Assembly: GCA_050951005.1 (NCBI GenBank)
Contig: JBMNIP010000002.1
Location: forward strand, 310,001-374,000
Direction of reading: 5' to 3'
Source: UMGS1519 sp050951005
Lineage (GTDB): Bacteria; Actinomycetota; Coriobacteriia; Coriobacteriales; Eggerthellaceae
DNA: 64,000 nt
The notes beneath the pieces were generated by a model. That model was not told the origin of the DNA. It ran no database searches and saw only the letters and a list, made by a program, of their open reading frames with translations. A program made the translations under genes and the position numbers. Positions 44,824 through 53,976 of the stretch are shown piece after piece; position 1 is the first letter of the stretch; each line of letters starts with the position of its first letter.

Positions 44824-45599
44824 GCTTGCGCACCTCCGAAACGACGGTCGCGGTCCTGATAGTCCAGCAGCGCGCGCAGAAAATCATATCGGTTGAAATC
44901 CGGCCACAGTACATCGGTAACGTAGAACTCGGAATAGGCAACCTGCCACAACAGGAAGTTGGAGATGCGTTGCTCGCCGCTTGTGCGAATGACCAAGTCG
45001 GGATCGGGAATACCGGCGGTATACAGGTTGCGTTCGAACTGTTCCGGCGTAATCCGAATCTCTTCGGGAGACAAGCCCGCCTCCGCCGTCTTGCGGGCGC
45101 AGGCCTCCACTGCCTGGATAATCTCCTCGCGGGCACCGTAATTCACGGCCACCAACAGCATCATGCCGGTGTTGTCCGCCGTTTGCTCCCAAGCGGTAAG
45201 GAATGCCTGGCGCGTATCCTTCGGCAAGCGGGAAAGGTCGCCGATGGTGCGCACACGGACGTTCTCCTCGTCGAGGCCATCCACCTCAGCAAGCATGGTT
45301 TTCGCGAACAGCTGCATCAACCCGTCTACCTCTTCGTCAGAGCGTTTCCAATTCTCCGTGGAGAACGAGTAGATGGTCAGGTAGCGCACTCCCACATCAT
45401 GGGCGCAGCGAATAGTCTCGCGCACGGCCTCGATGCCGGCACGATGCCCTTTGAGCCGGTTCATGGCGCGCTTCTTCGCCCAGCGTCCGTTCCCGTCCAT
45501 GATGACCGCCACATGCTCCGGCACCCGATCGGGATCGAGCAGCGTGGGGTCCAAGCCAACCGGAGGATCGGGGAATATGTACGAGAGCGGTTTCAGCAT
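44820..45599 (-). CDS. uppS: isoprenyl transferase (undecaprenyl diphosphate synthase type)
   Basis: 259 residues. cis-prenyltransferase making the C55 carrier for wall polymers and, here, presumably also the carrier used by the GT2/GtrA/YfhO genes. Catalytic Asp and diphosphate loop in HVAVIMDGNGRWAK, then RLKGHRAG, YSFSTENWKR, and the C-terminal DLVIRTSGEQRISNFLLWQ and SEFYVTDVLWPDF. Overlaps cdsA by 4 bases. Confidence 0.96.
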   Translation of the reverse strand: MLKPLSYIFPDPPVGLDPTLLDPDRVPEHVAVIMDGNGRWAKKRAMNRLKGHRAGIEAVRETIRCAHDVGVRYLTIYSFSTENWKRSDEEVDGLMQLFAKTMLAEVDGLDEENVRVRTIGDLSRLPKDTRQAFLTAWEQTADNTGMMLLVAVNYGAREEIIQAVEACARKTAEAGLSPEEIRITPEQFERNLYTAGIPDPDLVIRTSGEQRISNFLLWQVAYSEFYVTDVLWPDFNRYDFLRALLDYQDRDRRFGGAQA

Positions 45600-45630
45600 A
45601 CGCGAGAGAAAACCCTTTCTATATGGCTTG

Positions 45631-45689
45631 GCACGGTTCCCGCTCCGGCAACCGTGCCCGTTCGAATCCTGTACCCCGCAGGTAGCGGG
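45631..45689 (-). terminator. two tandem hairpins between frr and uppS
   Basis: GCACGGTT at 45631-45638 pairs with 45650-45657, and CCCGC at 45675-45679 pairs with 45685-45689. Both lie in the 98-base frr-uppS gap. No clear U-run, so they may be partial terminators or processing structures. Confidence 0.35.
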
Positions 45690-45697
45690 AAGCGCCC

Positions 45698-46255
45698 CTA
45701 AATGGACATGACCTCTGATTCTTTCTTTTTCAGTAGATCGTCAACCTTCTTGATATAGGAATCGGTCAGCTTCTGGATGGAGGCCTCGGCACGGCGCTGG
45801 TCATCCTCGGAGATGTCACCGGCTTTCTGCTCCTTTTCAACGCTGCTGTTCGCATCGCGGCGGACGTTGCGCACTGCCACCCGGGCCTCTTCGGCATACT
45901 TGTGGCATTCCTTGGCCAGCTCCTTGCGACGCTCCTCGGTCAACGAGGGAAACGGCAGACGGATGCAGGTACCGTCGTTGTTTGGGGTCACCCCGAGATT
46001 GCTTTCCATGATGGCATGCTCGATACCGCCAAGCGTGCCTTTATCCCACGGTTCGATGATCAGCATGTGGGCATCGGGGGTCTTGATGGCAGCCATCTGG
46101 TTGATGGGAGTGGGGACCCCGTAGTAATCAACCTTGATCTTGTCAAGGACCAGCGCGTTCGCCCTACCCGTACGCACCGAGGCGAACGCCGTTTCCAAAG
46201 ACTTGAGCGCCTTTTTCATTCCTTCTTCGGCTTCGAGCATGATGTCGTCGACCAT
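45698..46255 (-). CDS. frr: ribosome recycling factor
   Basis: 185 residues, exact family length. All-helical domain I with LEAEEGMKKALKSLETAFASVRTGRANALVLDKI and C-terminal ERRKELAKECHKYAEEARVAVRNVRRDAN. With EF-G it splits post-termination ribosomes. GGAAGGG lies six bases before the ATG. Confidence 0.97.
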   Translation of the reverse strand: MVDDIMLEAEEGMKKALKSLETAFASVRTGRANALVLDKIKVDYYGVPTPINQMAAIKTPDAHMLIIEPWDKGTLGGIEHAIMESNLGVTPNNDGTCIRLPFPSLTEERRKELAKECHKYAEEARVAVRNVRRDANSSVEKEQKAGDISEDDQRRAEASIQKLTDSYIKKVDDLLKKKESEVMSI

Positions 46256-46418
46256 GGTCGTCCCTTCCTGATAAGGCCGTTATCCGGCTGAATTGTCGCT
46301 GTGATTCAAAGTACCACAGGGGAAGTCACCGCGACAAGGAAACTCCCCTGCTGCAATCACCGAGAGCCGCAGAATCCGCCTTAATGACACGGGTGCGGGA
46401 ATCGGCGCTGCAATCGGC

Positions 46419-47135
46419 TCAGTTAACCGTCGTGCCGACCTTCTCGCCTTTCAAGACACGCGAGATGTTTCCCGGAGCCGTGATATCGAAGACCAGCATG
46501 GGCAGTTTGTTGTCCATGCACAGTGAGGTGGCGGTGGAATCCATGACGTGCAGCCCCTTGGCAAGGACGTCGATGTAGCTTATCTCGTCGAAACGCTTGG
46601 CATCCGGGTTCTCCATCGGATCGCTGTCGTAGATGCCGTCGACCTTCGTTGCCTTCATCAGGCATTCGGCATCGATCTCGCACGCACGCAGCGCTGCGGT
46701 GGTATCGGTAGTGAAATAAGGGTTACCCGTACCTGCCGCGAAGATGACCACGCGGCCCTTCTCCAGATGGCGAATGGCGCGACGGCGGATGTAGGTTTCG
46801 GCCACCTGACGCATCTCGATGGCGGAAAGCACACGCGTGGGAATGCCGTTGCGCTCGAAGGCATCTTGCAGTGCCAAGGCGTTCATGCAGGTAGCGAGCA
46901 TGCCGATGTAGTCCGCTTGGCTGCGGTCCATGCCCTCGGCGGAACCGGCGACACCGCGGAAGATATTGCCGCCGCCCACCGTGACGGCCAACTCGATGCC
47001 ATCGTCGTGAATCCGCTTGATCTCGGTTGCCAGCTCCTCGACAACCTTCGGGTCGATACCATAGCCGGTGTCACCCATCAGAGCCTCGCCGGAAAGCTTT
47101 AGCAGTACGCGATGGTACTTGTATTCATTCGACAT
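46419..47135 (-). CDS. pyrH: uridylate kinase
   Basis: 238 residues from the ATG at 47135; an in-frame TTG at 47147 is less likely. UMP kinase of the amino-acid-kinase fold: LLKLSGEALMGDTGYGID, VTVGGGNIFRG, FAAGTGNPYFTTDTTAALRA and KATKVDGIYDSDP. Followed by frr as in most bacteria. The usual upstream neighbour tsf is separated here by htrA and acpP. Confidence 0.97.
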   Translation of the reverse strand: MSNEYKYHRVLLKLSGEALMGDTGYGIDPKVVEELATEIKRIHDDGIELAVTVGGGNIFRGVAGSAEGMDRSQADYIGMLATCMNALALQDAFERNGIPTRVLSAIEMRQVAETYIRRRAIRHLEKGRVVIFAAGTGNPYFTTDTTAALRACEIDAECLMKATKVDGIYDSDPMENPDAKRFDEISYIDVLAKGLHVMDSTATSLCMDNKLPMLVFDITAPGNISRVLKGEKVGTTVN

Positions 47136-47235
47136 ACTCAAACCCAACCTTTCTCTCTGCGCTCCATATTACCCCAGCACCCATTGGGCTTACGGTGCAG
47201 TTTGCTTCTTTTCGAAGCCATCCATTGAATGCGCA

Positions 47236-47267
47236 GAGGGGATGCGCGAACAGGCGCGCATCCCCTC
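47236..47267 (-). terminator. 13-bp perfect hairpin after htrA
   Basis: GAGGGGATGCGCG at 47236-47248 pairs with 47255-47267, loop AACAGG. Lies 50 bases past the htrA stop and before pyrH, without a U-run. Confidence 0.6.
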
Positions 47268-47316
47268 CGTTGGATAGCCGCGACATCAAAGTGCCGCTGA
47301 GAAGCCGGCAGGCGCT

Positions 47317-48639
47317 TTACTGGGAGCTGCTATCGGAGCCGGTACTGTCGCTATCCTCACCGAGCGTGACTTCGACGGTCTTTGTCTCGCCATTGCGGTT
47401 GAGTTCAATGGTGATCTTGTCGCCCGGATTATGAGAGCGGACGGCGATGAGCAAATCGCTCGAAGAAGAGATCTTCGTATCATCGACTTTCGTGATGATG
47501 TCGCCCTCTTCGATGCCGGCTTGGTCGGCAGCGCTGCCCGAGACCACCGAGTTCACATAGGCACCCGATTTCACCGACAGGTTATACCGGCGAGCCGTCT
47601 GCGAATCGACGGTTGCCATCGAAACGCCGAGCGAAGCGTGCGTCGGCGTCTCGCCCTTGATCAGCTGCTTGGCAATGTTGATGGCATAATCGACCGGAAT
47701 GGCGAAGCCTACGCCGGAATTGCTGTCGCTGTTGCTCGCAATCGAGGTATTGATGCCGATCAGCTTTCCATCAGAGTCAACGAGCGCTCCGCCCGAGTTG
47801 CCGGGGTTGATTGCAGCATCGGTTTGGATCATGTTCGTGTAGACCGCCGAGCTGTCCTCCGTCTGCAGAGAAGCAGAAGAACGGTTGGTTGCCGAGATGA
47901 TGCCGGTGGAAACCGACTGCTCCATACCGTACGGGGAACCGATGGCCATGACCCATTCGCCCACCTTCAAATCAGAGGAAGAGCCGATCTCGATCGGATC
48001 CAAGCCGGTTGCATCCACCTTGATAACCGCCAAGTCGCTGCTCTCATCGGTGCCGATGACCTCTGCATCCAGCATCTCGCCACCCACGGAGACCTTCAGA
48101 GAGGAAGCGCCCTCGATGACATGGTAGTTCGTCAGGATATAGCCGTTCTTGCTCAGAATGACACCGCTCCCCAGGCTGCTTGCATTGTCGGTGGTTTCTT
48201 CTTCAGACGAGGTATCGAACGAGGTCAATCCCCCTTGGTTGGAGTACACGTAGATGCAGACCACCGAGTCGATATCTTTCTCTGCCACGGTTTCGGCAAG
48301 GGTGCTGTCTTCGCCTTTCACCTTGATGGTGGTGTTCGTATCGCTGCCGATCTCAACCGTATCCGAACCGGTCGTCCCGTTACCGGTCAGATTGCCGGTA
48401 ACGCCGAGCACCAAGACGCAGGCAACTGCTGCGCCTGCCAAGCCACCGAGGAATGCCCGCAAACCTGGACGCTTCTTCTTGCCGTCCTTGTGCCGACGTG
48501 ACCAGAAATGTTTCTTTTTCTTTCCCGCCTGGTCCTGTGAAGCCCCCGCAGCCGATTGTTCTGCTTGCGGGATCACCGGACGTATGTCGCCCTCCTCCGG
48601 ATAGTCCGCCGGTGATTGCGTCTGATCATCGAGCGCCAT
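47317..48639 (-). CDS. HtrA/DegP-type serine protease, membrane-anchored
   Basis: 440 residues. A charged cytoplasmic head of about 60 residues (KKKKHFWSRRHKDGKKKR) precedes one membrane helix (about 62-80), so the catalytic part is outside. Trypsin-like domain with the triad His in LTNYHVIEG, Asp in ESSDLAVIKV and Ser in INPGNSGGALV. One C-terminal PDZ domain (SLGVSMATVDSQTARR... GIEEGDIITKVDD). Likely degrades or refolds misfolded exported proteins. GGAGG lies ten bases before the ATG. Upstream of pyrH but separated by a hairpin. Confidence 0.93.
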   Translation of the reverse strand: MALDDQTQSPADYPEEGDIRPVIPQAEQSAAGASQDQAGKKKKHFWSRRHKDGKKKRPGLRAFLGGLAGAAVACVLVLGVTGNLTGNGTTGSDTVEIGSDTNTTIKVKGEDSTLAETVAEKDIDSVVCIYVYSNQGGLTSFDTSSEEETTDNASSLGSGVILSKNGYILTNYHVIEGASSLKVSVGGEMLDAEVIGTDESSDLAVIKVDATGLDPIEIGSSSDLKVGEWVMAIGSPYGMEQSVSTGIISATNRSSASLQTEDSSAVYTNMIQTDAAINPGNSGGALVDSDGKLIGINTSIASNSDSNSGVGFAIPVDYAINIAKQLIKGETPTHASLGVSMATVDSQTARRYNLSVKSGAYVNSVVSGSAADQAGIEEGDIITKVDDTKISSSSDLLIAVRSHNPGDKITIELNRNGETKTVEVTLGEDSDSTGSDSSSQ

Positions 48640-48852
48640 AACCTTTCATCCTCCTGTAGCGTTTTCGTTACTGTGTCTGCCTATTGCACACTACCGCGCA
48701 TCACCTGCGGAAATAAGCAATATGGTGGTTTTTCAACTGGATACGCACAAACCTGAAAGAATGGCGGTTGGTTTTTTCAGGAAACCTATTGGAGTAGAAT
48801 ACGGGATCGCAAGGTATTCGGCTCAATCGGTCATTGGACGAGAAAGGGCTTC

Positions 48853-49074
48853 ATGGACACATTGCAGGTCATCAAGGATATTCTGCAGGACAATCTGGAA
48901 ATCGACCCGAATTCCGTTTCACTGGATTCCACGTTGGAATCCCTCGGCATCGACTCGCTGGACCTGGTAGAGCTGATCTGCGATTTGGAAGCCCGCCTCC
49001 ACATCCAGATGGGCTATCCCGAAGGACTGGAGAGCGTCGGCGATATCGTCGAATACATCGAAACGCTCAATTAG
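48853..49074 (+). CDS. acyl carrier protein
   Basis: 73 residues. The phosphopantetheine serine is Ser35 in LGIDSLDLVEL; helical acidic fold with LDSTLESLG before it. AAAGG five bases before the ATG, and a TAGAAT at 48795-48800 may be its -10. It stands alone on the plus strand between tsf and htrA, with no fatty-acid genes around, so it may serve a different acyl pathway. Confidence 0.93.
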   Translation: MDTLQVIKDILQDNLEIDPNSVSLDSTLESLGIDSLDLVELICDLEARLHIQMGYPEGLESVGDIVEYIETLN

Positions 49075-49122
49075 CCTCATCGGCGACACCACCCCGCCTT
49101 GCGTGCGGATATCTGGATAACG

Positions 49123-49159
49123 AGAAGGCGCGGCCCGTCTATCGCGGACCGCGCCTTCT
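49123..49159. terminator. 11-bp hairpin between convergent acpP and tsf
   Basis: AGAAGGCGCGG at 49123-49133 pairs with 49149-49159. Lies between the two stops (49074 and 49193) and can serve both. Confidence 0.7.
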
Positions 49160-49192
49160 GATATCGCACAACTATTATCGGCGGTGCAGTAC

Positions 49193-50062
49193 TTAGGCCT
49201 CCTCGCCCAGAACGAAGCGCTGGAAACCCTTGATTTTGATGGTCGTGCCAAGCTTCTTGGCGACTTCGTCGGTATATTGTTTGATCGTCTTATCGGGATC
49301 CTTGACGAACTCCTGCTCGGTCAGCACGAACTCCTTATAGAACTTATTCATGCGCCCAGTGGCGATCTTCTCCTGAATCTGCTCGGGCTTTCCGGACTCT
49401 GCCGCCTGCGCCTTATAAATGCCCATTTCATGTTCGACGACCTGGGCCGGAACTTCCTCACGAGTTGCGGCAATCGGGCCGGCAGCGGCAACCTGCATCG
49501 CAACGTCGCGACCGTAAGCCTTGAATTCATCGGTATCGGCCACCGAGGCATCGCCCAGCTCGAAGGCAACGAGCACGCCGATCTTGCCGCCCATATGGAT
49601 ATAGGCAGCCAGGGCATCGCCTTCCAGCACGCCGAATCGCTTCAAGTTGATGTTCTCACCCAGCGTATGGATCGCCTCGGTGATAATCGCATCGACGGTC
49701 TCGCCTTCGATTTCAGATGCTTTCAGGGCATCGAGATCAGCCGGCTTGTTCGCAATGGCGGCATCGACGATCTTCTCGGCATAAGCCTTGAACTTATCGT
49801 TCATGCCCACGAAGTCGGTCTCGCAGTTGAGTTCGACCACTGCACCGATTTTGCCATCAGCGGAAACCTTCGCAATCGCCGTGCCCTCGTTGGTCTCTCG
49901 GCCGGCTTTCTTGGCAACCGCGGCGAGACCGGCGGTGCGCAGGACATCGATTGCCTTATCCATATCGCCTTCGGCTTTGACCAGGGCCTTCTTGCACTCC
50001 ATCATACCCGCGCCGGTCATCTCGCGGAGCTCTTTAACCATAGCAGCTTTGATTTCGGCCAT
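49193..50062 (-). CDS. tsf: translation elongation factor Ts
   Basis: 289 residues from the ATG at 50062 with AAAGGA six bases upstream. Nucleotide exchange factor for EF-Tu. N-terminal UBA-like MVKELREMTGAGMMECKKALVKAEGDMDKAIDVLR, core ELNCETDFVGMND and AYIHMGGKIGVLVAF. Follows rpsB with a 113-base gap, the universal order. Confidence 0.97.
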   Translation of the reverse strand: MAEIKAAMVKELREMTGAGMMECKKALVKAEGDMDKAIDVLRTAGLAAVAKKAGRETNEGTAIAKVSADGKIGAVVELNCETDFVGMNDKFKAYAEKIVDAAIANKPADLDALKASEIEGETVDAIITEAIHTLGENINLKRFGVLEGDALAAYIHMGGKIGVLVAFELGDASVADTDEFKAYGRDVAMQVAAAGPIAATREEVPAQVVEHEMGIYKAQAAESGKPEQIQEKIATGRMNKFYKEFVLTEQEFVKDPDKTIKQYTDEVAKKLGTTIKIKGFQRFVLGEEA

Positions 50063-50175
50063 GGATGTTCCTTTCCTGTTGGGCCGCACTGGGCGGCACT
50101 TGCTACATCAAGCATTCCTGCCCCTGCAGGAACGCTCCATACCTTGAGTAACCTGGTATTGCAGCCCTGCTGCGC

Positions 50176-50979
50176 TTATTCGGCAGCCGGCTCTTCGGTC
50201 GCAGCGGGAGCCTCGGCAGTTTCAGCGACGGGAGCCTCTGCAGCCTCGGCCGTCTCGGCGGCTTCCTGGGTGCCCTCCATTTCTTCGACGGTGACGGCTG
50301 CACCGGTTCCGGCAATAACGGCATCGGCGATGAACTCGGTCATCAGCTTGACGGAGCGGATGGCATCGTCGTTAGACGGAATGCCGTAATCGACTTCGTC
50401 CGGATCGCAGTTGGTATCCAGGGTGCCGACTACCGGGATGTTCAGGCGATGGGCCTCGCGGATGGCGATCTCCTCGCGGTTGGTATCGATGACGAAGATG
50501 GCATCGGGCAGCTTCTTCATATTGCGGATACCGTTCAGGTTCGTCTGCAGCTTAGTGAGTTCCTTCTGCAGCAGAACCTGCTCCTTCTTCGGCAGTGCAT
50601 CCATGCGGCCGTCGGTCAGCATCGCCTCGAGTTCCTCCATGCGGTTGACGCGAGAGCGGATGGTAACGAAGTTCGTCAGCATGCCGCCCAGCCAACGGGT
50701 ATTGACGTAGGGCATACCACAGCGATTAGCGGCCTCGACGATGGAATCCTGCGCCTGCTTCTTGGTGCCGACGAACAGGATGGTACCGCCCTTGCCCGTC
50801 AGGTTGGAAACGAAGGTATAGGCCCGGTCCATGCCAACGAGGGTCTGCTTCAGGTCCAGGATGTAGATATCGCCGCGATGACCGAAGATGTACGGCTTCA
50901 TCTTGGGGTTCCAGCGGCGCGTCTGATGGCCGAAGTGAGCGCCTGCATCCAGCAGGGTCTTGATGTTGATCTTTGCCAT
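50176..50979 (-). CDS. rpsB: 30S ribosomal protein S2 with acidic C-terminal tail
   Basis: 267 residues from the ATG at 50979 (GGAGAG upstream). The frame is open upstream but without homology. Family blocks INIKTLLDAGAHFGHQTRRWNPKM, PYVNTRWLGGMLTNF and PDAIFVIDTNREEIAI. After the usual end at about 228 there is a 35-residue Ala/Glu/Pro tail (ETAEAAEAPVAETAEAP), absent from many S2 proteins. Confidence 0.97.
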   Translation of the reverse strand: MAKINIKTLLDAGAHFGHQTRRWNPKMKPYIFGHRGDIYILDLKQTLVGMDRAYTFVSNLTGKGGTILFVGTKKQAQDSIVEAANRCGMPYVNTRWLGGMLTNFVTIRSRVNRMEELEAMLTDGRMDALPKKEQVLLQKELTKLQTNLNGIRNMKKLPDAIFVIDTNREEIAIREAHRLNIPVVGTLDTNCDPDEVDYGIPSNDDAIRSVKLMTEFIADAVIAGTGAAVTVEEMEGTQEAAETAEAAEAPVAETAEAPAATEEPAAE

Positions 50980-51176
50980 GATCTCTCCATTCGTTAGTCC
51001 TCTGCGCAATTTCATCTCCTGCCCGCAGCCTTTTCCGGTGGCCACTAGCGGACGCGGATCCATCGCGCATGTGTAATCAGAAACTCGAAAATTATAGCGC
51101 CTTATGCGCTTTTCACCAAGGACAGGATGCGCCATACATAACTTTTGCATGTGCCAACCGACGCGGCTACAAAACG

Positions 51177-51201
51177 GCCCCGCCGAGAACCTCGACGGGG
51201 C
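51177..51201 (-). terminator. terminator after aroE
   Basis: GCCCCG at 51177-51182 pairs with 51196-51201 and CGAG at 51184-51187 with 51191-51194, one mismatch between. On the aroE strand GTTTTG follows. Separates aroE from rpsB. Confidence 0.65.
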
Positions 51202-51232
51202 TGTGCGATGCAATGCATGCGAACCGATGCGC

Positions 51233-52108
51233 TTACTCACCGAACAGCTCGGTGCGAATCAAATCGACCGGCGTTTCGACGTCAAACCAGATCTTCTCCC
51301 CGGCAGCTGCCTGCTCGATCATCATACCGAGCCCGCCCACTGGGATGGCACCTTGCGCTTCGGCGTCCTTCAGCAATTGAGTCATCCGCGGGAAGTAGCA
51401 GGCATCGGCCACATACAGGCCCTTGCGCAGAAACTCGGGCGGAACCAAGGTGTCGGTGTTGCCCTCGCCCATACCGACATTCGTGGCATTGGCCAGTACC
51501 TGCGACTCATCAATGCAGGCCTTCAGGTCATCGGTGTCCTCCAACGCATGCAAGGTGATGTTACACCCCGTCTCCTTCGCGATTACCGGCACACGTTCCA
51601 GCATGTGCTGCCAGGAATGACCGCCCCGACGGCAGAACAGGTTGATCTTCTCCGCCCCATCGGCCGCTGATTGGGTCAGGATGGCAGATCCGGCACCGCC
51701 GGCGCCCATCAAGGTAAAGACCTTGCCTTTCATGTCGCAGCCGTTCTTGCGCAGATTGGAAACGAAACCCTGGCCATCCGTGTTATGGCCGATCGCCTTG
51801 CCATCGCGGAACTCGATGACGTTGACCGCCTCTTCCAGCCTCGCAACATCCGAGACCTCATCGAGGAAAGGAATGATCTTCTGCTTCAAGGGCATCGTGA
51901 CATTCGAGCCGGCAAAACCGAGCGCCTTCATAGCGGGAACAACGTGCGGCAGGTCTTCCGGTTTCACATCGAATGCGAAGTAGCGCGCATCCACCCCAAG
52001 CCGCTCGAAAGCGAAATTATGCAATGCAGGAGAAAGGGAATGGCCTACGGGCGAGCCGATGAGAGACACGACTTTGGTGTGTCCGCTGATGGGAATGGGT
52101 TGTGCCAT
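51233..52108 (-). CDS. aroE: shikimate dehydrogenase
   Basis: 291 residues from the ATG at 52108 with GGAGG six bases upstream. NADP-dependent step of aromatic amino acid synthesis, or quinate/shikimate family member. Substrate-binding SLIGSPVGHSLSPALHN, catalytic Lys in NVTMPLKQKI, IGHNTDGQGF, and the NADP loop TLMGAGGAGSAI. No other aro genes are nearby. A hairpin after the stop suggests single-gene transcription. Confidence 0.94.
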   Translation of the reverse strand: MAQPIPISGHTKVVSLIGSPVGHSLSPALHNFAFERLGVDARYFAFDVKPEDLPHVVPAMKALGFAGSNVTMPLKQKIIPFLDEVSDVARLEEAVNVIEFRDGKAIGHNTDGQGFVSNLRKNGCDMKGKVFTLMGAGGAGSAILTQSAADGAEKINLFCRRGGHSWQHMLERVPVIAKETGCNITLHALEDTDDLKACIDESQVLANATNVGMGEGNTDTLVPPEFLRKGLYVADACYFPRMTQLLKDAEAQGAIPVGGLGMMIEQAAAGEKIWFDVETPVDLIRTELFGE

Positions 52109-52238
52109 AGAGAGCCTCCAGACGCGAGAACCGACAGTGTCAGACGGCATATCGCAAGGCATGGACCACAAGCCTGGAATGCCGAACGCGCTTCCAGTTT
52201 ATCGTAGGAGAACACGCGATAGCCAAGCCAATAGGCAC

Positions 52239-52266
52239 GGTTTCGGGGGTCTGCTCCCCCAAAACC
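52239..52266. terminator. hairpin after the AGCS symporter gene
   Basis: GGGGG at 52245-52249 pairs with CCCCC at 52256-52260, and after one mismatch GGTTT at 52239-52243 pairs with 52262-52266. Lies past the symporter stop (52313). No U-run. Confidence 0.45.
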
Positions 52267-52312
52267 ATTAGAATGTCCAAATCGATATTACATTGCACAA
52301 TGAAAACGTCGA

Positions 52313-53731
52313 CTATTTTGTTTTCACAATGGGAATAGGAGCCTCGTTCGTCTCATCGAGGTTGCCATCCCAAACATAGTGCTTCGTCTCCCGAGCGATA
52401 AGACCGGAGAGTGCCAACACGACGATGATGTTGGGGATGGCCATCAGGGCGTTGGCAATATCCGAGCAGGTCCACACCATGTCGCCGACCCCGATGACGC
52501 CCAGGAACGCCACGACAACGTACAGCACCTGGTAGGGGCGGATGGCCTTCGGGCCGAATAGATAGGCAATGCAGCGATTGCCGTAATAGCTCCATCCGAT
52601 AATGGTGGAGAAGGCGAACATGATCATGCCGAACACCAGGATAGGCGTACCGACAACCGGTATCTGGGCGAAGGCGATGCTCGTCAGCTGGGCGCCTTTC
52701 GTGATGGCGCCCGATTCGAAGATCTCGGGGTTGGCCAACCCAGTGGAAACCAGGACGATACCGGTCAGAGCGCAGATGACAACCGTGTCCCAGAACGTGC
52801 CGGTCATGGATACCAGCGCTTGGCGGGCCGGATTGCGGGTTGAGGCAGCAGCTGCGACGATCGGAGCGGAACCGAGGCCGGATTCATTGGAGAACAAGCC
52901 GCGTGCGCAGCCGAACTGCAGAGCGGCAATGAGGCCCGAACCGACCGCACCGCCGAAAGCCGCCTGCGGGGTGAAAGCGCAAACGCAGATGGTTTGGATG
53001 GCCGGCCAGACATACGCTCCGTTCATGCAGATGATGACGATGCATCCTATGGCGTAGGCAACCGCCATGAACGGCACGATGACCTGGCACACGCGGGCGA
53101 TCTGACCGATCCCGCCGAAGATGACGAGGCTGACGAGCACCACGATGCACAGGCCGATGGCCCATTCGGGAACGCCGGGGAAATTCGAGGTGATGACACT
53201 TGCCATAGAGGACGACTGGACGGCCGAGCCGATGCCGAACGAGGCGATAGCGGCGAACAGCGCGAAGGCGCCGGCAAAAATCGTCGCCCAAACCGGCGTG
53301 GAGCCATCCGAGCGCTTGAAGGCGCGCTTCCAAGCGAACATGGCACCACCGAGAATCTCGCCGCGATGATCCTTCACGCGGTATTTCACCGACACGAAGG
53401 TTTCGCAATATTTTGTGGCGATACCGAAGACGCCGGTGAGCCACATCCAAAGCACTGCACCGGGGCCGCCGGCGAGGATTGCCGTACCGACACCGACGAT
53501 ATTGCCGGTGCCGATGGTGGCTGAAAGCGCAGTGGCAAGCGCCTGGAACTGGCTGATATCGCCTTCGGCTTTCGGGTCCTTCGTGACGGACAGCTTGATG
53601 CCGGTGCCGAGTCGACGCTGGATAACGCCCGTGCGGAATGTCAGGAAGATATGGGACCCGAGCAACAGGGCAATCATCGCCGGGCCCCAGACGAACGAGT
53701 CGATTGAATCCAGTATCGTCAGAATATCCAT
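52313..53731 (-). CDS. sodium:alanine symporter family protein (AGCS)
   Basis: 472 residues, about eleven membrane helices. AGCS family blocks: SQFQALATALSATIGTGNIVGVGTAI, AGGPGAVLWMWLTGVFGIATKYCE, CARGLFSNESGLGSAPIVAA and FSTIIGWSYYGNRCIAYLFG. Imports alanine, glycine or a similar amino acid with sodium. A structured leader sequence precedes it (53776-53825). Confidence 0.94.
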   Translation of the reverse strand: MDILTILDSIDSFVWGPAMIALLLGSHIFLTFRTGVIQRRLGTGIKLSVTKDPKAEGDISQFQALATALSATIGTGNIVGVGTAILAGGPGAVLWMWLTGVFGIATKYCETFVSVKYRVKDHRGEILGGAMFAWKRAFKRSDGSTPVWATIFAGAFALFAAIASFGIGSAVQSSSMASVITSNFPGVPEWAIGLCIVVLVSLVIFGGIGQIARVCQVIVPFMAVAYAIGCIVIICMNGAYVWPAIQTICVCAFTPQAAFGGAVGSGLIAALQFGCARGLFSNESGLGSAPIVAAAASTRNPARQALVSMTGTFWDTVVICALTGIVLVSTGLANPEIFESGAITKGAQLTSIAFAQIPVVGTPILVFGMIMFAFSTIIGWSYYGNRCIAYLFGPKAIRPYQVLYVVVAFLGVIGVGDMVWTCSDIANALMAIPNIIVVLALSGLIARETKHYVWDGNLDETNEAPIPIVKTK

Positions 53732-53775
53732 TACGCTCTCTTTCCCATAGGCAGAAAACCGCTCGCCACCCGCGG

Positions 53776-53825
53776 GAGCATCGTCGGATCGTCCCCATCG
53801 GGTTGTTCTGCAACCCGCGATGCTC
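53776..53825 (-). promoter_or_regulatory. nested stem-loop in the leader of the AGCS symporter gene
   Basis: Outer stem 53776-53783 (GAGCATCG) with 53818-53825; inner stem 53799-53804 (CGGGTT) with 53812-53817, stacked directly on the outer stem. It lies 45 bases before the symporter start. No known riboswitch consensus was recognised. Confidence 0.4.
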
Positions 53826-53976
53826 GCATCCTCTACTTATGTTTGCTAGGGTTTAAGCCTATGGAGAGAAAGTATAGGAACATATATTTCGAACTCGTTT
53901 CGCACGCATTGCGACGGACGATACTTTTCCGTGAACGTCACTTTTCGACACTGGTATTGCACAGAACGGGTATGAG

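Noticed and set aside
45630..45690. GTTCGAATCC, looking like a tRNA T-arm
   Set aside because: The bases before it do not pair with those after it, and no anticodon arm or acceptor stem can be drawn. The segment is a frr-uppS spacer with two small hairpins.
46317..46350. Bulged hairpin between pyrH and frr
   Set aside because: CAGGGG/CCCCTG arms with a bulge and a long loop; not convincing as a terminator or regulator.
53732..53976. Glycine riboswitch upstream of the AGCS symporter
   Set aside because: Stems are present but the conserved aptamer bases of the glycine class could not be found; kept only as an unnamed structured leader.
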